This document shows, piece after piece, positions 1 through 8,125 of a stretch of 64,000 nucleotides of DNA. The notes beneath the pieces are model-generated. The model saw only the letters and a list, made by a program, of their open reading frames with translations. It made no database searches and had not been told where the DNA came from. A program made the position numbers and the translations under genes. Each line of letters starts with the position of its first letter. Position 1 is the first letter of the stretch. This DNA comes from Duncaniella muris (GTDB lineage Bacteria > Bacteroidota > Bacteroidia > Bacteroidales > Muribaculaceae). The DNA lies in NCBI RefSeq assembly GCF_003024805.1, contig NZ_PUEC01000006.1, positions 1-64,000 of the forward strand, in the 5' to 3' direction.

Positions 1-280
1 TGGCCAAATTTTCATTGCACTTATTTTCTTGAAAATCAGAGGTTAAAGCCTCTCCGCCCGTACTGCTCTCGCTATAAAATAACACATTTGTCGAGAATGA
101 GACGAAATCTTAAATGAAAGAGCCGTGACTACAACTTTGCCCTTATCGAAAATCAATGGCTTGCGATGAAAAAATTGGGGACAAAAATCAGCTAAGAAAT
201 AATTTGGGGGACAATCGGGGGACAAAAATCAAAAGAGAAATCCCGCAACTCTTGATTTTCAATGAGTTACGGGATTTTAT
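1..280. other. Probable end of a neighbouring integrated element
   Basis: No convincing gene is seen here. The stretch holds three copies of a GGGGACAA-type motif (177-190, 207-216, 218-230), two of them 11 bp apart. These are followed by a hairpin (arms 239-251 and 264-276) and then the tRNA-Leu 3'-end repeat at 281. The order of arm-like repeats, hairpin and tRNA end is the same as at the right end of the element that follows (13646-13736). It is therefore likely the terminus of a second element that used the same tRNA site. The hairpin has one position that pairs only as G-U in minus-strand RNA, which fits a terminator read out of the tRNA gene. Confidence 0.5.
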
Positions 281-296
281 GGTGCCCAGAACAGGA
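281..296. repeat. Left attachment-site repeat (attL)
   Basis: The 16-base sequence GGTGCCCAGAACAGGA is identical to 13721-13736, which is the 3' end of the intact tRNA-Leu gene read on the minus strand. Identity ends immediately to the right of the repeat, so this is the truncated copy left by integration. Confidence 0.88.
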
Positions 297-444
297 ACAC
301 GAATATTAGATTGTAATGAACTAACATAGAATTTGATTAAATTCTTGATATTATCGTATAATGCTGTATTTAACTATATTGGCGCAATTTGGATGATTTT
401 GAATAATTCGGAAAATCTGTCTTGATTTAGTTAAATCCAATCTT

Positions 445-465
445 GGTTGACACGGCGTTGACACG
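445..465 (+). repeat. Arm-type recombinase-site candidate, left end
   Basis: A 21-base motif contains two GTTGACAC copies spaced 11 bp apart, about one helical turn. The same 21 bases recur with one mismatch at 13646-13666 near the other end. Repeats just inside both element ends are the usual layout of arm-binding sites for tyrosine recombinases. Binding itself is inferred. Confidence 0.6.
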
Positions 466-495
466 AAAGCCATTGTATATGTCAATCGTATTGGC

Positions 496-503
496 TAATT
501 TTG
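496..503 (+). promoter_or_regulatory. -7 promoter element for the integrase gene
   Basis: TAATTTTG matches the Bacteroidetes -7 consensus TAnnTTTG and lies 25 bases before the integrase ATG. It is close to the arm-type repeat at 445-465, so recombinase binding could influence its own promoter. Confidence 0.5.
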
Positions 504-528
504 TGTTGGAAATAATAATCACTCTCCT

Positions 529-1884
529 ATGGCAACACTTACTCGTAATATCACGAAGGGTACCAACCCTATGGGGAAGGCGGAGCTTCTGCTGCGTCTT
601 TCTGTATCGCGTAATCTTGTAGTCCGCCTGAAGACTGGGCTTTGGATGGATCCCTCGCGTTTTGACAAGGGGATATTCTCTTTACCCAAAGACCCGACGG
701 CACGTGCCGAGATTCGCGCGATAGAGGACAGGCTTATCGACATTGAACGGTTCCTTATCAATCTCTGCGAAAAAACACCGTCAGACACGCTGACAAAGGA
801 TTTCGTTGTTGCTCAGTATGATTTGTTTCTGCATCCAAAACCGGAAAAGCAGAAACGGCAACCGCGTAATCCAAATTTCTTCGACATATTTGAGGATTAC
901 ATCGAAAAGAAAAATATTTCGGAATGGCGCATCAAGCATCTGCGAGTCCTGAAACGCGCATTAATGCGATATGAGCTGTATGTCCGCGCAAACGGTCGCG
1001 GCCGCTATAAAATCAAACTTGATGATTTTACAGTCGATGATGTCAACAGTTTCGAGAAGTTCCTGCGCTCAGAGCATGAAATCCACGAGAAATATCCGGA
1101 AATATATAAGGCGGTTCCGGCAGACACACATACAACGAGAAAGAAGCCTAAGCCCCAACCCAAGGGCGATAACACTATCATCGGGCTTTTTGGACTGATG
1201 CGGGCATTCTATCGCTGGTGCCGTGACCAAGAGTTGACAACCAATGACCCGTTTGCAAAATACAACGGCAAGACAACCGAAGTGTATGGCACCCCCTATT
1301 ACATTACTCTTGAAGAACGCGACAGGATTGCAGACTACGACCTTTCTGCGAATCCGTCATTAGAGGCACAACGCGATGTTTTCATCTTTCAGTGCCTCAT
1401 CGGATGCCGAGTATCAGACCTTATGGCAATGACACTGGCGAGTATCATCAACGGAGCCATAGAGTATATGCCGCAAAAGACAAAGGGCGAGCGTCCGCAG
1501 GTTGTAAGAGTGCCACTCAACGCAAGAGCCCAAGCCCTCGTCGCAAAATATGTCGGACGCGATGACCTCAACGGCAAACTGTTCCCTTTTATCAGCTCAC
1601 AGAAATACAATGTAGCTATCAAGAAAATTTTCACTATCTGCGGCGTGACCCGTATGGTGACTGTGCTCAATCCGACCACCGGAGCAGAAGAAAAGCGGCC
1701 GCTGAATGAAATAGCCAGCAGCCATTTGGCGCGACGCACCTTCATCGGCAACCTCTACAAGAAAGTCAAAGACCCTAATCTCGTCGGCTCACTCAGCGGC
1801 CACAAAGAAGGCAGCAAAGCCTTCGCCCGCTACCGAGACATCGACGAAGATATGAAGAAGGAACTTGTCAACCTTCTTGACTGA
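529..1884 (+). CDS. Tyrosine recombinase (integrase)
   Basis: This 451-residue site-specific recombinase is expected to integrate and excise the element at tRNA-Leu. Residues about 100-250 form an N-terminal SAM-like core-binding domain, and the catalytic domain follows. The catalytic set is visible: R294 in GCRVSD, H399-x-x-R402 in SHLARR, H425 in SGHKEGS and the nucleophile Y435 in ARYRDID. The domain order and length are typical of Bacteroidales mobile-element integrases. The gene sits 230 bp inside the left border and points into the element, as is usual. The ATG at 529 follows a good -7 element. No frameshift or missing catalytic residue is seen, so the gene looks functional. Confidence 0.95.
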   Translation: MATLTRNITKGTNPMGKAELLLRLSVSRNLVVRLKTGLWMDPSRFDKGIFSLPKDPTARAEIRAIEDRLIDIERFLINLCEKTPSDTLTKDFVVAQYDLFLHPKPEKQKRQPRNPNFFDIFEDYIEKKNISEWRIKHLRVLKRALMRYELYVRANGRGRYKIKLDDFTVDDVNSFEKFLRSEHEIHEKYPEIYKAVPADTHTTRKKPKPQPKGDNTIIGLFGLMRAFYRWCRDQELTTNDPFAKYNGKTTEVYGTPYYITLEERDRIADYDLSANPSLEAQRDVFIFQCLIGCRVSDLMAMTLASIINGAIEYMPQKTKGERPQVVRVPLNARAQALVAKYVGRDDLNGKLFPFISSQKYNVAIKKIFTICGVTRMVTVLNPTTGAEEKRPLNEIASSHLARRTFIGNLYKKVKDPNLVGSLSGHKEGSKAFARYRDIDEDMKKELVNLLD

Positions 1885-2063
1885 TTTCTCTTTTCCCCAG
1901 CCCCTATACATAGGTTCAGTTCAGCGGGCATATATAGTGCCCGAACTGAACTCATATCAATAATGTCACTGGTTTAACCGGTAGTTGTAGAAAATATTAT
2001 ACAAAGCCTTATTGATTTCACTGTTTCAGTGATTTGCTGGTTGTTTAATCCAATTAAAATCAC

Positions 2064-2071
2064 TAACTTTG
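2064..2071 (+). promoter_or_regulatory. -7 promoter element for the cargo operon
   Basis: TAACTTTG, a match to TAnnTTTG, lies 18 bases before the ATG of the first cargo gene. It is the only clear promoter seen before four co-directional, overlapping genes (2089-5921), suggesting one transcript for the unknown pair and both methyltransferases. Confidence 0.6.
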
Positions 2072-2088
2072 TAAAAAAATAAACAATC

Positions 2089-2925
2089 ATGAAAACCAGT
2101 TGGTATATACTCAATATAAAAGCTCGAACCAATCAGACACCGTCTCATTATGTGGAGTGTCTGAGAAATTTAAAAGCACAAGATCCTTTGGTAACAGTAG
2201 CAAAGGATAAATGTGTCAGCATATGGAGCATTGAAGAAAGTATTGAAAATACAAATGGAATCCCAAGTTGGATGATTATCAAGATTATCTCCTATACGAT
2301 AATTGATCCTACCAAATTTTACAATAGAAGAAGTAAGGAAAATCTTGAATTACAGTGGGACTCAGATGTTGTAGCCAACAAGAAAGAAACTGAACTGTTT
2401 TTTATCCCAGCATGTCATAAGTTGGCGACAAGAAAGAACAGTAAAATCACACTTAATTATGTTAAGAAATACTTAGAAGAAGCTCTAAATCAAGTAGAAT
2501 CAGAATCATTTGATGTTAATATAGTTGTATCCCAGGATCTTATAAGAAAAATTAAGGATGCTTTTGCAGTAGTTAGAATACGAGCGGATATAAGTTTTTC
2601 AAATCCGGGACATAGTGATGGATTTGCGCGAGTGTTAGATGAGAAGTTGCGCGCGGCAAATCCAGACAAAGCTTTAGTAGAGCTAATTGGTTCCAAGACA
2701 ACACCATTAGGTAATCAGTCTGATGGTTTAGTTTCAGCTATAACAGACATAGCGGAACAAGATGGAACGATAGAGGCAACAATCCAATCGGAAGAAGGAG
2801 GAATATATGAAAAAGTTTCAAGTTCCACTTATCCACGAATTGTATCTGTGATCCAGAGCAAAGCAAGCGAGGCCTGGGGAGCAGTATACAATGCCATTAG
2901 AGAAATATTCCCAACCGATGATTAA
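2089..2925 (+). CDS. Unrecognised cytosolic protein, weakly DUF4747-like
   Basis: This 278-residue protein has no signal peptide or membrane segment. It opens with MKTSWYILNIKA. A middle part (about residues 90-130) reads FFIPACHKLATRK followed by a helix with YVKKYLEEAL, and a further stretch VVRIRADISFSNPG lies near residue 165. This arrangement recalls DUF4747-type proteins, but that link is from memory and weak. It is the first gene of an overlapping run with a four-helix membrane protein and two DNA methyltransferases, and lies in an AT-rich block. The context suggests a role in phage or plasmid defence; no function can be read from the sequence itself. Confidence 0.6.
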   Translation: MKTSWYILNIKARTNQTPSHYVECLRNLKAQDPLVTVAKDKCVSIWSIEESIENTNGIPSWMIIKIISYTIIDPTKFYNRRSKENLELQWDSDVVANKKETELFFIPACHKLATRKNSKITLNYVKKYLEEALNQVESESFDVNIVVSQDLIRKIKDAFAVVRIRADISFSNPGHSDGFARVLDEKLRAANPDKALVELIGSKTTPLGNQSDGLVSAITDIAEQDGTIEATIQSEEGGIYEKVSSSTYPRIVSVIQSKASEAWGAVYNAIREIFPTDD

Positions 2926-3427
2926 ATTTGGCTTAAAAGGTATCTTCAAAGATTATTCGGTCACAGAGTTAGGGAAAGACCTAATCTTGCCTTTGGCAGT
3001 GACATGTGTACTTACTCCGATAATGTTGATGAGTAATATGTCTCCATACAGATGCCTTATGGAAATTCTGAATTTTGGAATTATTGTTGTCCCTATATTG
3101 ATAACATTAATCCTCACGGCTTATGTATTACTGTTATCTATGTTTGGATCTACTTTAAAGGACTTTTGCACATCTGAATCAGGAATCGATTTGCATAAGA
3201 AGTTGAATTCCGGTTTTGCTGCAAATCTCACAATCTCAATTTTGAGTTTAGTAGGAGTCTTTATCGGCACATTTATTGCAAAAATGGAATTTAGTTCGGA
3301 TTATGCCAATATCATTAATCAAATTGCGTATGCCATATATGTACTTTTAGTTTCATACCCAATTTTTTCTTTATTTGGGATTACTATAGACCTTTTTAAT
3401 GTAGGACAAGTAACGAGAATTAAATGA
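2891..3427 (+). CDS. Four-helix membrane protein of unknown function
   Basis: The protein is up to 178 residues long with four strongly hydrophobic segments, at about residues 36-53, 60-85, 113-132 and 143-165. There is no signal peptidase site and no recognised domain. Its start overlaps the previous gene. An alternative ATG at 2918 would shorten the overlap to 8 bases and remove nine residues. Its stop overlaps the next ATG by 4 bases, so it is translationally linked on both sides. A small multi-helix membrane protein beside a cytosolic partner is a common arrangement for membrane-disrupting effectors in abortive-infection systems. That role is inference only. Confidence 0.7.
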   Translation: MPLEKYSQPMIKFGLKGIFKDYSVTELGKDLILPLAVTCVLTPIMLMSNMSPYRCLMEILNFGIIVVPILITLILTAYVLLLSMFGSTLKDFCTSESGIDLHKKLNSGFAANLTISILSLVGVFIGTFIAKMEFSSDYANIINQIAYAIYVLLVSYPIFSLFGITIDLFNVGQVTRIK

Positions 3428-4533
3428 GCCTTATCAACATCATATATTTTCATGCTTCGCAGCAAATGACAGAGTTGGCGGATAATTCCGTAGACTTGGT
3501 TGTTACGTCCCCTCCTTATCCAATGATAGAAATGTGGGATGAGGTTTTGGGGCAGCAGAATCCTGAGATTACAAAAGCTATTGGCGCAAATAGTCCTAAA
3601 TTGGCGTTCGAGTTGATGCACTCTGAACTCGACAAGGTTTGGGCCGAGTGCTGGAGAGTAATGAAAGAGGGTGCATTTATGTGCATTAATATTGGCGATG
3701 CAACTCGAACTGTTAATGGCGAATTCTCTCTATATAATAATAACACACGGATTATATCCGCTTGTGAGAAATTAGGCTTTAACAATCTGCCGAATATCCT
3801 GTGGAGAAAGGCTACTAATGCGCCCAATAAATTCATGGGTAGCGGAATGTTGCCATGCGGTGCATATGTTACCTTAGAGCATGAGTGGATATTGATTTTC
3901 AGAAAGGGTTCTAAGCGCGCTTTCAAAACCGCAACGGAAAAGAAGGAGCGTAGAGAAAGTTCTTTCTTTTGGGAGGAGCGGAATATATGGTTTTCAGATA
4001 TTTGGGATTTAAAGGGAGTCAAACAGAAGATAGACAAGTCTCCTACACGAGAAAGAAATGCATCATTCCCTTTGGAACTTCCATTCCGTCTGATTAATAT
4101 GTTTTCTCAGAGAGGAGATGTTGTCCTTGATCCATTTGTTGGATTGGGAACAACTACTTTAGCTGCGATTCTCTGCGAGCGCAATAGTGTGGGATATGAA
4201 ATTGACTCCTTGCTGTGTGACATTATAGAGAATAACATTAAAAACTTTGATATAGATGAAGCGAATCGGTCTATAAGCGACCGATTTCATAGACATGTAA
4301 ATTTCATAGAAGAGCGTGAATTAGCTAAGAAGGAGGTCAAACACTATAATGATAGGTTGGGATGCAAAGTCATGACAGGTCAAGAGTCTGAATTGATATT
4401 CCACTTCATAAAGAATATTTCCAAGGTTCCTACAGCTGATAATCAACTTAGCTATGAAACATTTTACTATTCAGACAGATCGCTAATAAAAATTCCTATT
4501 AGGGAGTCATGCGTCTTATTTTCTGAAGAATGA
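3424..4533 (+). CDS. DNA methyltransferase, N4-cytosine type (first of two)
   Basis: This 369-residue AdoMet-dependent DNA methyltransferase has the catalytic motif TSPPY at residues 28-32 and the AdoMet-binding motif DPFVGLGTT at 236-244. Catalytic motif first and AdoMet motif second is the beta-class order. A serine before PPY is typical of N4-cytosine enzymes, although some such enzymes methylate adenine. The region between the motifs would carry the target recognition domain. The C-terminal 110 residues after the fold are unassigned. It overlaps its neighbours by 4 bases on each side, and the next gene is a second methyltransferase of the same class. It presumably protects the host from the endonuclease encoded at 5916-6512. 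Confidence 0.9.
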   Translation: MSLINIIYFHASQQMTELADNSVDLVVTSPPYPMIEMWDEVLGQQNPEITKAIGANSPKLAFELMHSELDKVWAECWRVMKEGAFMCINIGDATRTVNGEFSLYNNNTRIISACEKLGFNNLPNILWRKATNAPNKFMGSGMLPCGAYVTLEHEWILIFRKGSKRAFKTATEKKERRESSFFWEERNIWFSDIWDLKGVKQKIDKSPTRERNASFPLELPFRLINMFSQRGDVVLDPFVGLGTTTLAAILCERNSVGYEIDSLLCDIIENNIKNFDIDEANRSISDRFHRHVNFIEERELAKKEVKHYNDRLGCKVMTGQESELIFHFIKNISKVPTADNQLSYETFYYSDRSLIKIPIRESCVLFSEE

Positions 4534-5921
4534 GCCATCTGAATCACGTCTTGATAACTGGTGATTGTCGGCAGATGAGTTATACAGATAACGAATCTGT
4601 TGATCTTATTGTTACATCCCCTCCGTATTGGCAGTTAAAGGATTATGGCAATCCCAATCAGATTGGTTTTAATCAGAGCTATGAAGAATACATTGACAGT
4701 TTGAATTTGGTGTGGATGGAATGCTTTCGTGTGCTTCGATCCGGATGTCGGTTATGCATCAACATAGGAGACCAATTCGCAAGGGCTGCATACTATGGAC
4801 GCTATAAAGTAGTGCCTATACATTCAGAAATAATTCGATTCTGTGAAACTATAGGTTTTGATTACATGGGATCTATTATTTGGCAAAAGCCGACAACAAT
4901 GCATACGTCTGGAGGCGGAAAAGTTATGGGAAGCTATCCATATCCTCGCGGAGGAATAGTAAAAGTCGATTATGAGTATATTCTACTATTCAAAAAGCCC
5001 GGAAACTATAAAACGCCACCTACTGATATAAAAGATTCTTCAAAGCTCAGCGATGAGGAATGGAATACATTCTTTTCTTCTCATTGGAACTTCTTCGGAG
5101 ATCGACAGAATAAACATATTGCTGTATTTCCGGAGGAGTTACCTCATAGACTAATCAGAATGTTCTCATTTTATGGGGATATGGTTCTTGACCCCTTTAT
5201 GGGTAGTGGAACCACTGCTTTAGCTGCGATTCGTAATGGTAGAAATGTAGTAGGCTATGAGATTAATCACGACTTTCTTAAGTTCTATGAGGATAAGGTT
5301 CTTAGTCAGTTTTCAAAGAGTCAAGTTCACTTCCGGCATATTGTTCAGAAGGATTTAGTAACAGAAGAAGACCTTGTGAGACATCTACCATACCGGTATG
5401 TAGATGTATGTGGCCTCAAGCGAGATGAGATGGCTTATAAAAACTGTTATGGCAGTATCATGTCCGTTGGACCGGATAACTATCATGATTTAAATTCGGA
5501 CTCTTTAACAGACCTGTCAATTTTAGATGGAAGGAATAATGGATCCCCGACGGTCTTAGTGAATCATGTAGATAAACGAGCTATTCTCCAAATGATTGAG
5601 ACAGGAATAACCTATGTGAGAATCGGAGATGTCAGAGGATCATTAACCGTTACCCCGGGTTTTTCGCGTCTTAAATATGTATTGTTACATTACGGTGGAA
5701 CGGATCCTCTGCTTTTCAAACTGGCTAAAACCGGCTCATTCCAGATTTGGACAAAGGAAACTCTTGAAGAATATGGATTTTCGCCAAAATCCTCACCTTA
5801 TTATGCTGTATTGAGATTCAAAAGTTTAAATCCTATAAAATTCAAAAAAGTCCCCTCCCTAATGAAAGGGAAAGGAACTTATGTCGCTAAGATTATATCA
5901 GTTGACGAAATTGAATTATGA
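4530..5921 (+). CDS. DNA methyltransferase, N4-cytosine type (second of two)
   Basis: This 463-residue beta-class DNA methyltransferase has TSPPYW at residues 29-34 and DPFMGSGTT at 221-229. About 180 residues follow the catalytic fold (roughly 280-463), which is long for the class and has no domain that I recognise. It begins 4 bases before the end of the first methyltransferase. It ends 6 bases into the convergent endonuclease gene, so the two halves of the restriction-modification system meet tail to tail. Two tandem methyltransferases often serve an asymmetric target, each modifying one strand. The first enzyme shares the fold but lacks this long tail. Confidence 0.9.
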   Translation: MSHLNHVLITGDCRQMSYTDNESVDLIVTSPPYWQLKDYGNPNQIGFNQSYEEYIDSLNLVWMECFRVLRSGCRLCINIGDQFARAAYYGRYKVVPIHSEIIRFCETIGFDYMGSIIWQKPTTMHTSGGGKVMGSYPYPRGGIVKVDYEYILLFKKPGNYKTPPTDIKDSSKLSDEEWNTFFSSHWNFFGDRQNKHIAVFPEELPHRLIRMFSFYGDMVLDPFMGSGTTALAAIRNGRNVVGYEINHDFLKFYEDKVLSQFSKSQVHFRHIVQKDLVTEEDLVRHLPYRYVDVCGLKRDEMAYKNCYGSIMSVGPDNYHDLNSDSLTDLSILDGRNNGSPTVLVNHVDKRAILQMIETGITYVRIGDVRGSLTVTPGFSRLKYVLLHYGGTDPLLFKLAKTGSFQIWTKETLEEYGFSPKSSPYYAVLRFKSLNPIKFKKVPSLMKGKGTYVAKIISVDEIEL

Positions 5922-6512
5922 CTCAAATATTGCCGAGTCAAACTCAATTGTTATGCCATCCTTTTTCTTATCGTAGTAGATAATTGGCGTCTCGATGTTT
6001 TCTGCAAGTCTTGCTTCCAACTTATAGGTGGATGATTTGATCTGAACTGGAATTTCACCAATAAATCCGTCTATTCCCTGAGCTTCTTCTTCAACATTTG
6101 CAAGGCGCCAAGTTTTATTATATTTATCTCCAAGGAATGCTAATATCGCGCTCTGGAATTTAAGGCCACAGTAAGTCTTGTTATAAACCAAATCCTTAAC
6201 CCAAGCCTCAATCATGGGTCGATCGATTTGCGCGAAGGCTTCGCTCATGAGCTGATACATGGCAAAAATCTTGTCTGTAGCTTTAGTCACGGCATCAGGT
6301 TGTCGCTCCGAATACCATGCAATCCATTCTTCTAATGTTTTGCCGTCAAATTCCTGAATTAGTTCAGACATCTGACCCACTACTGCTGGTCTCGTCCCTT
6401 GTGCATTGCTATTTAGCAGATTAATAATCTGAGTAGCGTACTTGGGGAAAGGATACTTGCTGGCGTTTGAGAGTTGTTCTATCTCGCCATTGGAAATTTT
6501 AAATTTCTTCAT
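5916..6512 (-). CDS. Type II restriction endonuclease, MjaI-like
   Basis: This 198-residue protein resembles the MjaI restriction endonuclease family, whose founding member cuts CTAG. The family-like stretch is AQGTRPAVVGQMSEL near residues 37-51, followed by GKTLEEWIAWY. A PD-(D/E)XK-type core is visible as GIDGFIGEIPVQIKSS, with D148, E153, Q157 and K159; Q replaces the acidic residue directly before x-K, as in some known endonucleases. Its start overlaps the controller-like gene by 14 bases and its stop overlaps the stop of the second methyltransferase. It should cleave unmodified incoming DNA. The family call is from recalled sequence patterns; the actual target is unknown. Confidence 0.75.
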   Translation of the reverse strand: MKKFKISNGEIEQLSNASKYPFPKYATQIINLLNSNAQGTRPAVVGQMSELIQEFDGKTLEEWIAWYSERQPDAVTKATDKIFAMYQLMSEAFAQIDRPMIEAWVKDLVYNKTYCGLKFQSAILAFLGDKYNKTWRLANVEEEAQGIDGFIGEIPVQIKSSTYKLEARLAENIETPIIYYDKKKDGITIEFDSAIFES

Positions 6513-6768
6513 GCTCTTTCTGTTCTTCCTCTTTTAGATATTCATCAAATTCGGTTACGAATTCCGGGAAAGAAATTCCAAGAGCGAGACATATTTCACG
6601 AAGTTCAATTACATCCAATCTGCGTTCATGAGTTTCAATTTTGCTTACAATGCCTTGACCTACACCTAAGCGAGATGCAAGCTGTTCTTGTGTTATGCCT
6701 TTGTTGATTCTTTTCAACCTAAGGAGTTGCAACAAGCTTTGATATGCCTTATTATGAATGGATTTCAT
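6499..6768 (-). CDS. XRE-family HTH controller protein of the R-M system
   Basis: This 89-residue protein consists almost entirely of one XRE/Cro-type helix-turn-helix (about residues 13-72: ITQEQLASRLGVGQGIVSKIE), ending in an acidic tail. Size, fold and position directly upstream of and overlapping the endonuclease gene match C proteins of type II restriction-modification systems. Such proteins delay endonuclease expression until methylation is complete. Repeated AATATTC/GAATATT half-sites lie just upstream at 6792-6827, beside its promoter. The role as C protein is inferred from context; the DNA-binding fold is clear. Confidence 0.85.
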   Translation of the reverse strand: MKSIHNKAYQSLLQLLRLKRINKGITQEQLASRLGVGQGIVSKIETHERRLDVIELREICLALGISFPEFVTEFDEYLKEEEQKEHEEI

Positions 6769-6784
6769 TCCTAAAATTTGGAGT

Positions 6785-6827
6785 CAAAATTAATATTCCA
6801 TTATAGAATATACCAAATTAGAATATT
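6785..6827 (-). promoter_or_regulatory. Controller promoter with C-box-like half-sites
   Basis: On the minus strand a TAATTTTG -7 element (6785-6792) lies 16 bases before the controller ATG. It abuts three related half-sites on the plus strand: AATATTC (6792-6798), GAATATA (6806-6812) and GAATATT (6821-6827). The first and third are exact inverted copies. This arrangement fits autoregulation by a dimeric C protein and implies a very short leader. Confidence 0.55.
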
Positions 6828-6876
6828 TTCTGCAACCTATAAAATGACACGAATAGTCAGATAAATGTAGAAGTAA

Positions 6877-6913
6877 AATGCCATCGGCAACTGCGTGAGC
6901 TGCCGATGGCATT
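6877..6913 (-). terminator. Hairpin terminator after the mobilization genes
   Basis: Perfect 13-bp inverted repeat (6877-6889 with 6901-6913, 11-base loop) just past the relaxase stop. A run of weak pairs follows on the minus strand. It separates the mobilization operon from the restriction genes. Confidence 0.65.
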
Positions 6914-6922
6914 GAATTGGGA

Positions 6923-8125
6923 TTAATGTCCCATGTGGAAGCCTCCGTTGAGATGCTTGCCTCGGCGTTTGGCTCGCCATGCATCGAGGGCTTGCTTAGG
7001 AGTAAGCTCTGGATGTCTTGCTTTGAACTCGGGGAATGTTTCGGTATCGCTTCCGGATACTGAACAGCATCCATCTTCGGGAGCGGACGGTTGCTGAGTA
7101 TGGTTAAGAGATGGGGCAAAGGAAGAAGTTGAAGTCTGCTTAGGCTCGTCTGGATTTGATGAAAATACTTTGGGGACTTTGACTTCCGGTACGAATTTCA
7201 AATAGACGGTAGAGTATTCTCCCTTACATCCATCGACACGGATTGCTTTACCGGCAACGTAGTCATTAATCTGCTGTCCCGAAAATTTCACTCCTCGGAA
7301 ATTGGTTATCGGGACAATAGAGCCGTCAGCATACATCCATTTTGAGTCGGGATGCAATGGGCGATTCTCTGAAAGATGCTTTCGAATATTACTGTAACTG
7401 AAACGCCGGTCAATCTTCGATGCAGAAAACCGTTTCCCTTTTCGGGTGTACCACAGGCCTTGCACCTCATTGGTGCCACGCCTGTATTTGTACTCTATAC
7501 CGACACCTGACGCTTTGAGTTTAGTCTTGAATTTGTCAAAATCGCAGATGCTACGATCTTCCCATGCGTCATTTACTGCATTGAAAATCTCGTATCTGAT
7601 TTTCTCGACACCACGAAGATTATCCACATTAGTATGCTGCTTACCTTCGGAAATATGCAGTCCATACTCCTCAGTCAAGGAACGACAAGCGTCTTTATTG
7701 CGACTATAGTCATTACTGTCGGAGATAGTCTCCCCGAAATTATTGATTCGGCTATACACCAAGTGGCAGTGCGGATAATCCTTGTCGAAATGCCTGACCA
7801 ATATATAAGGAGTGTCTTTTATGTCCATTCTCTCCATATATTTTCCAGCGATTTCAACCATCATTTCCTCTGTCACCTTGCCCTTATCCAAGGCGTGAAA
7901 GTTGAGAGAAATGTGTCCGACCGGGTCTTTGACATTCGGATTCATAGATATGTTATCCTGTAAAGAGGCGGTGATTTCCGCTCGCCCACCTGACAGAAAT
8001 ACATCCTTAGAGTCGATGATTTTCCATTCATCACAGGGCGAACCATCCGGTTTGTCCTTCTTCTTTCGGGTGACATAATCAATGCAACCTCCGGCACTTC
8101 CGCCGTTGCTTATCTTGCCCATCAT
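6923..8125 (-). CDS. Relaxase (MobB-type mobilization nuclease)
   Basis: This 400-residue relaxase/mobilization nuclease (Relaxase, PF03432-type) nicks the transfer origin and pilots the strand into a recipient. The metal-binding histidine cluster is visible as RHFDKDYPHCHL, with H112, H119 and H121. Y17 in IDYVTRKKK is the likely catalytic tyrosine. The C-terminal third is low in conserved features and ends in a basic tail. Its start overlaps the MobC-like gene by 4 bases. With no secretion genes nearby, it would use the conjugation machinery of another element. Confidence 0.9.
   Translation of the reverse strand: MMGKISNGGSAGGCIDYVTRKKKDKPDGSPCDEWKIIDSKDVFLSGGRAEITASLQDNISMNPNVKDPVGHISLNFHALDKGKVTEEMMVEIAGKYMERMDIKDTPYILVRHFDKDYPHCHLVYSRINNFGETISDSNDYSRNKDACRSLTEEYGLHISEGKQHTNVDNLRGVEKIRYEIFNAVNDAWEDRSICDFDKFKTKLKASGVGIEYKYRRGTNEVQGLWYTRKGKRFSASKIDRRFSYSNIRKHLSENRPLHPDSKWMYADGSIVPITNFRGVKFSGQQINDYVAGKAIRVDGCKGEYSTVYLKFVPEVKVPKVFSSNPDEPKQTSTSSFAPSLNHTQQPSAPEDGCCSVSGSDTETFPEFKARHPELTPKQALDAWRAKRRGKHLNGGFHMGH

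Noticed and set aside
43-225. 60-codon minus-strand frame near the window start
   Set aside because: It overlaps the arm-type repeats and has no protein-like pattern.
177-230. CRISPR-like short repeats near the left end
   Set aside because: Only three short copies with unequal spacing and no spacers. They fit recombinase arm sites better, and no cas genes are present.
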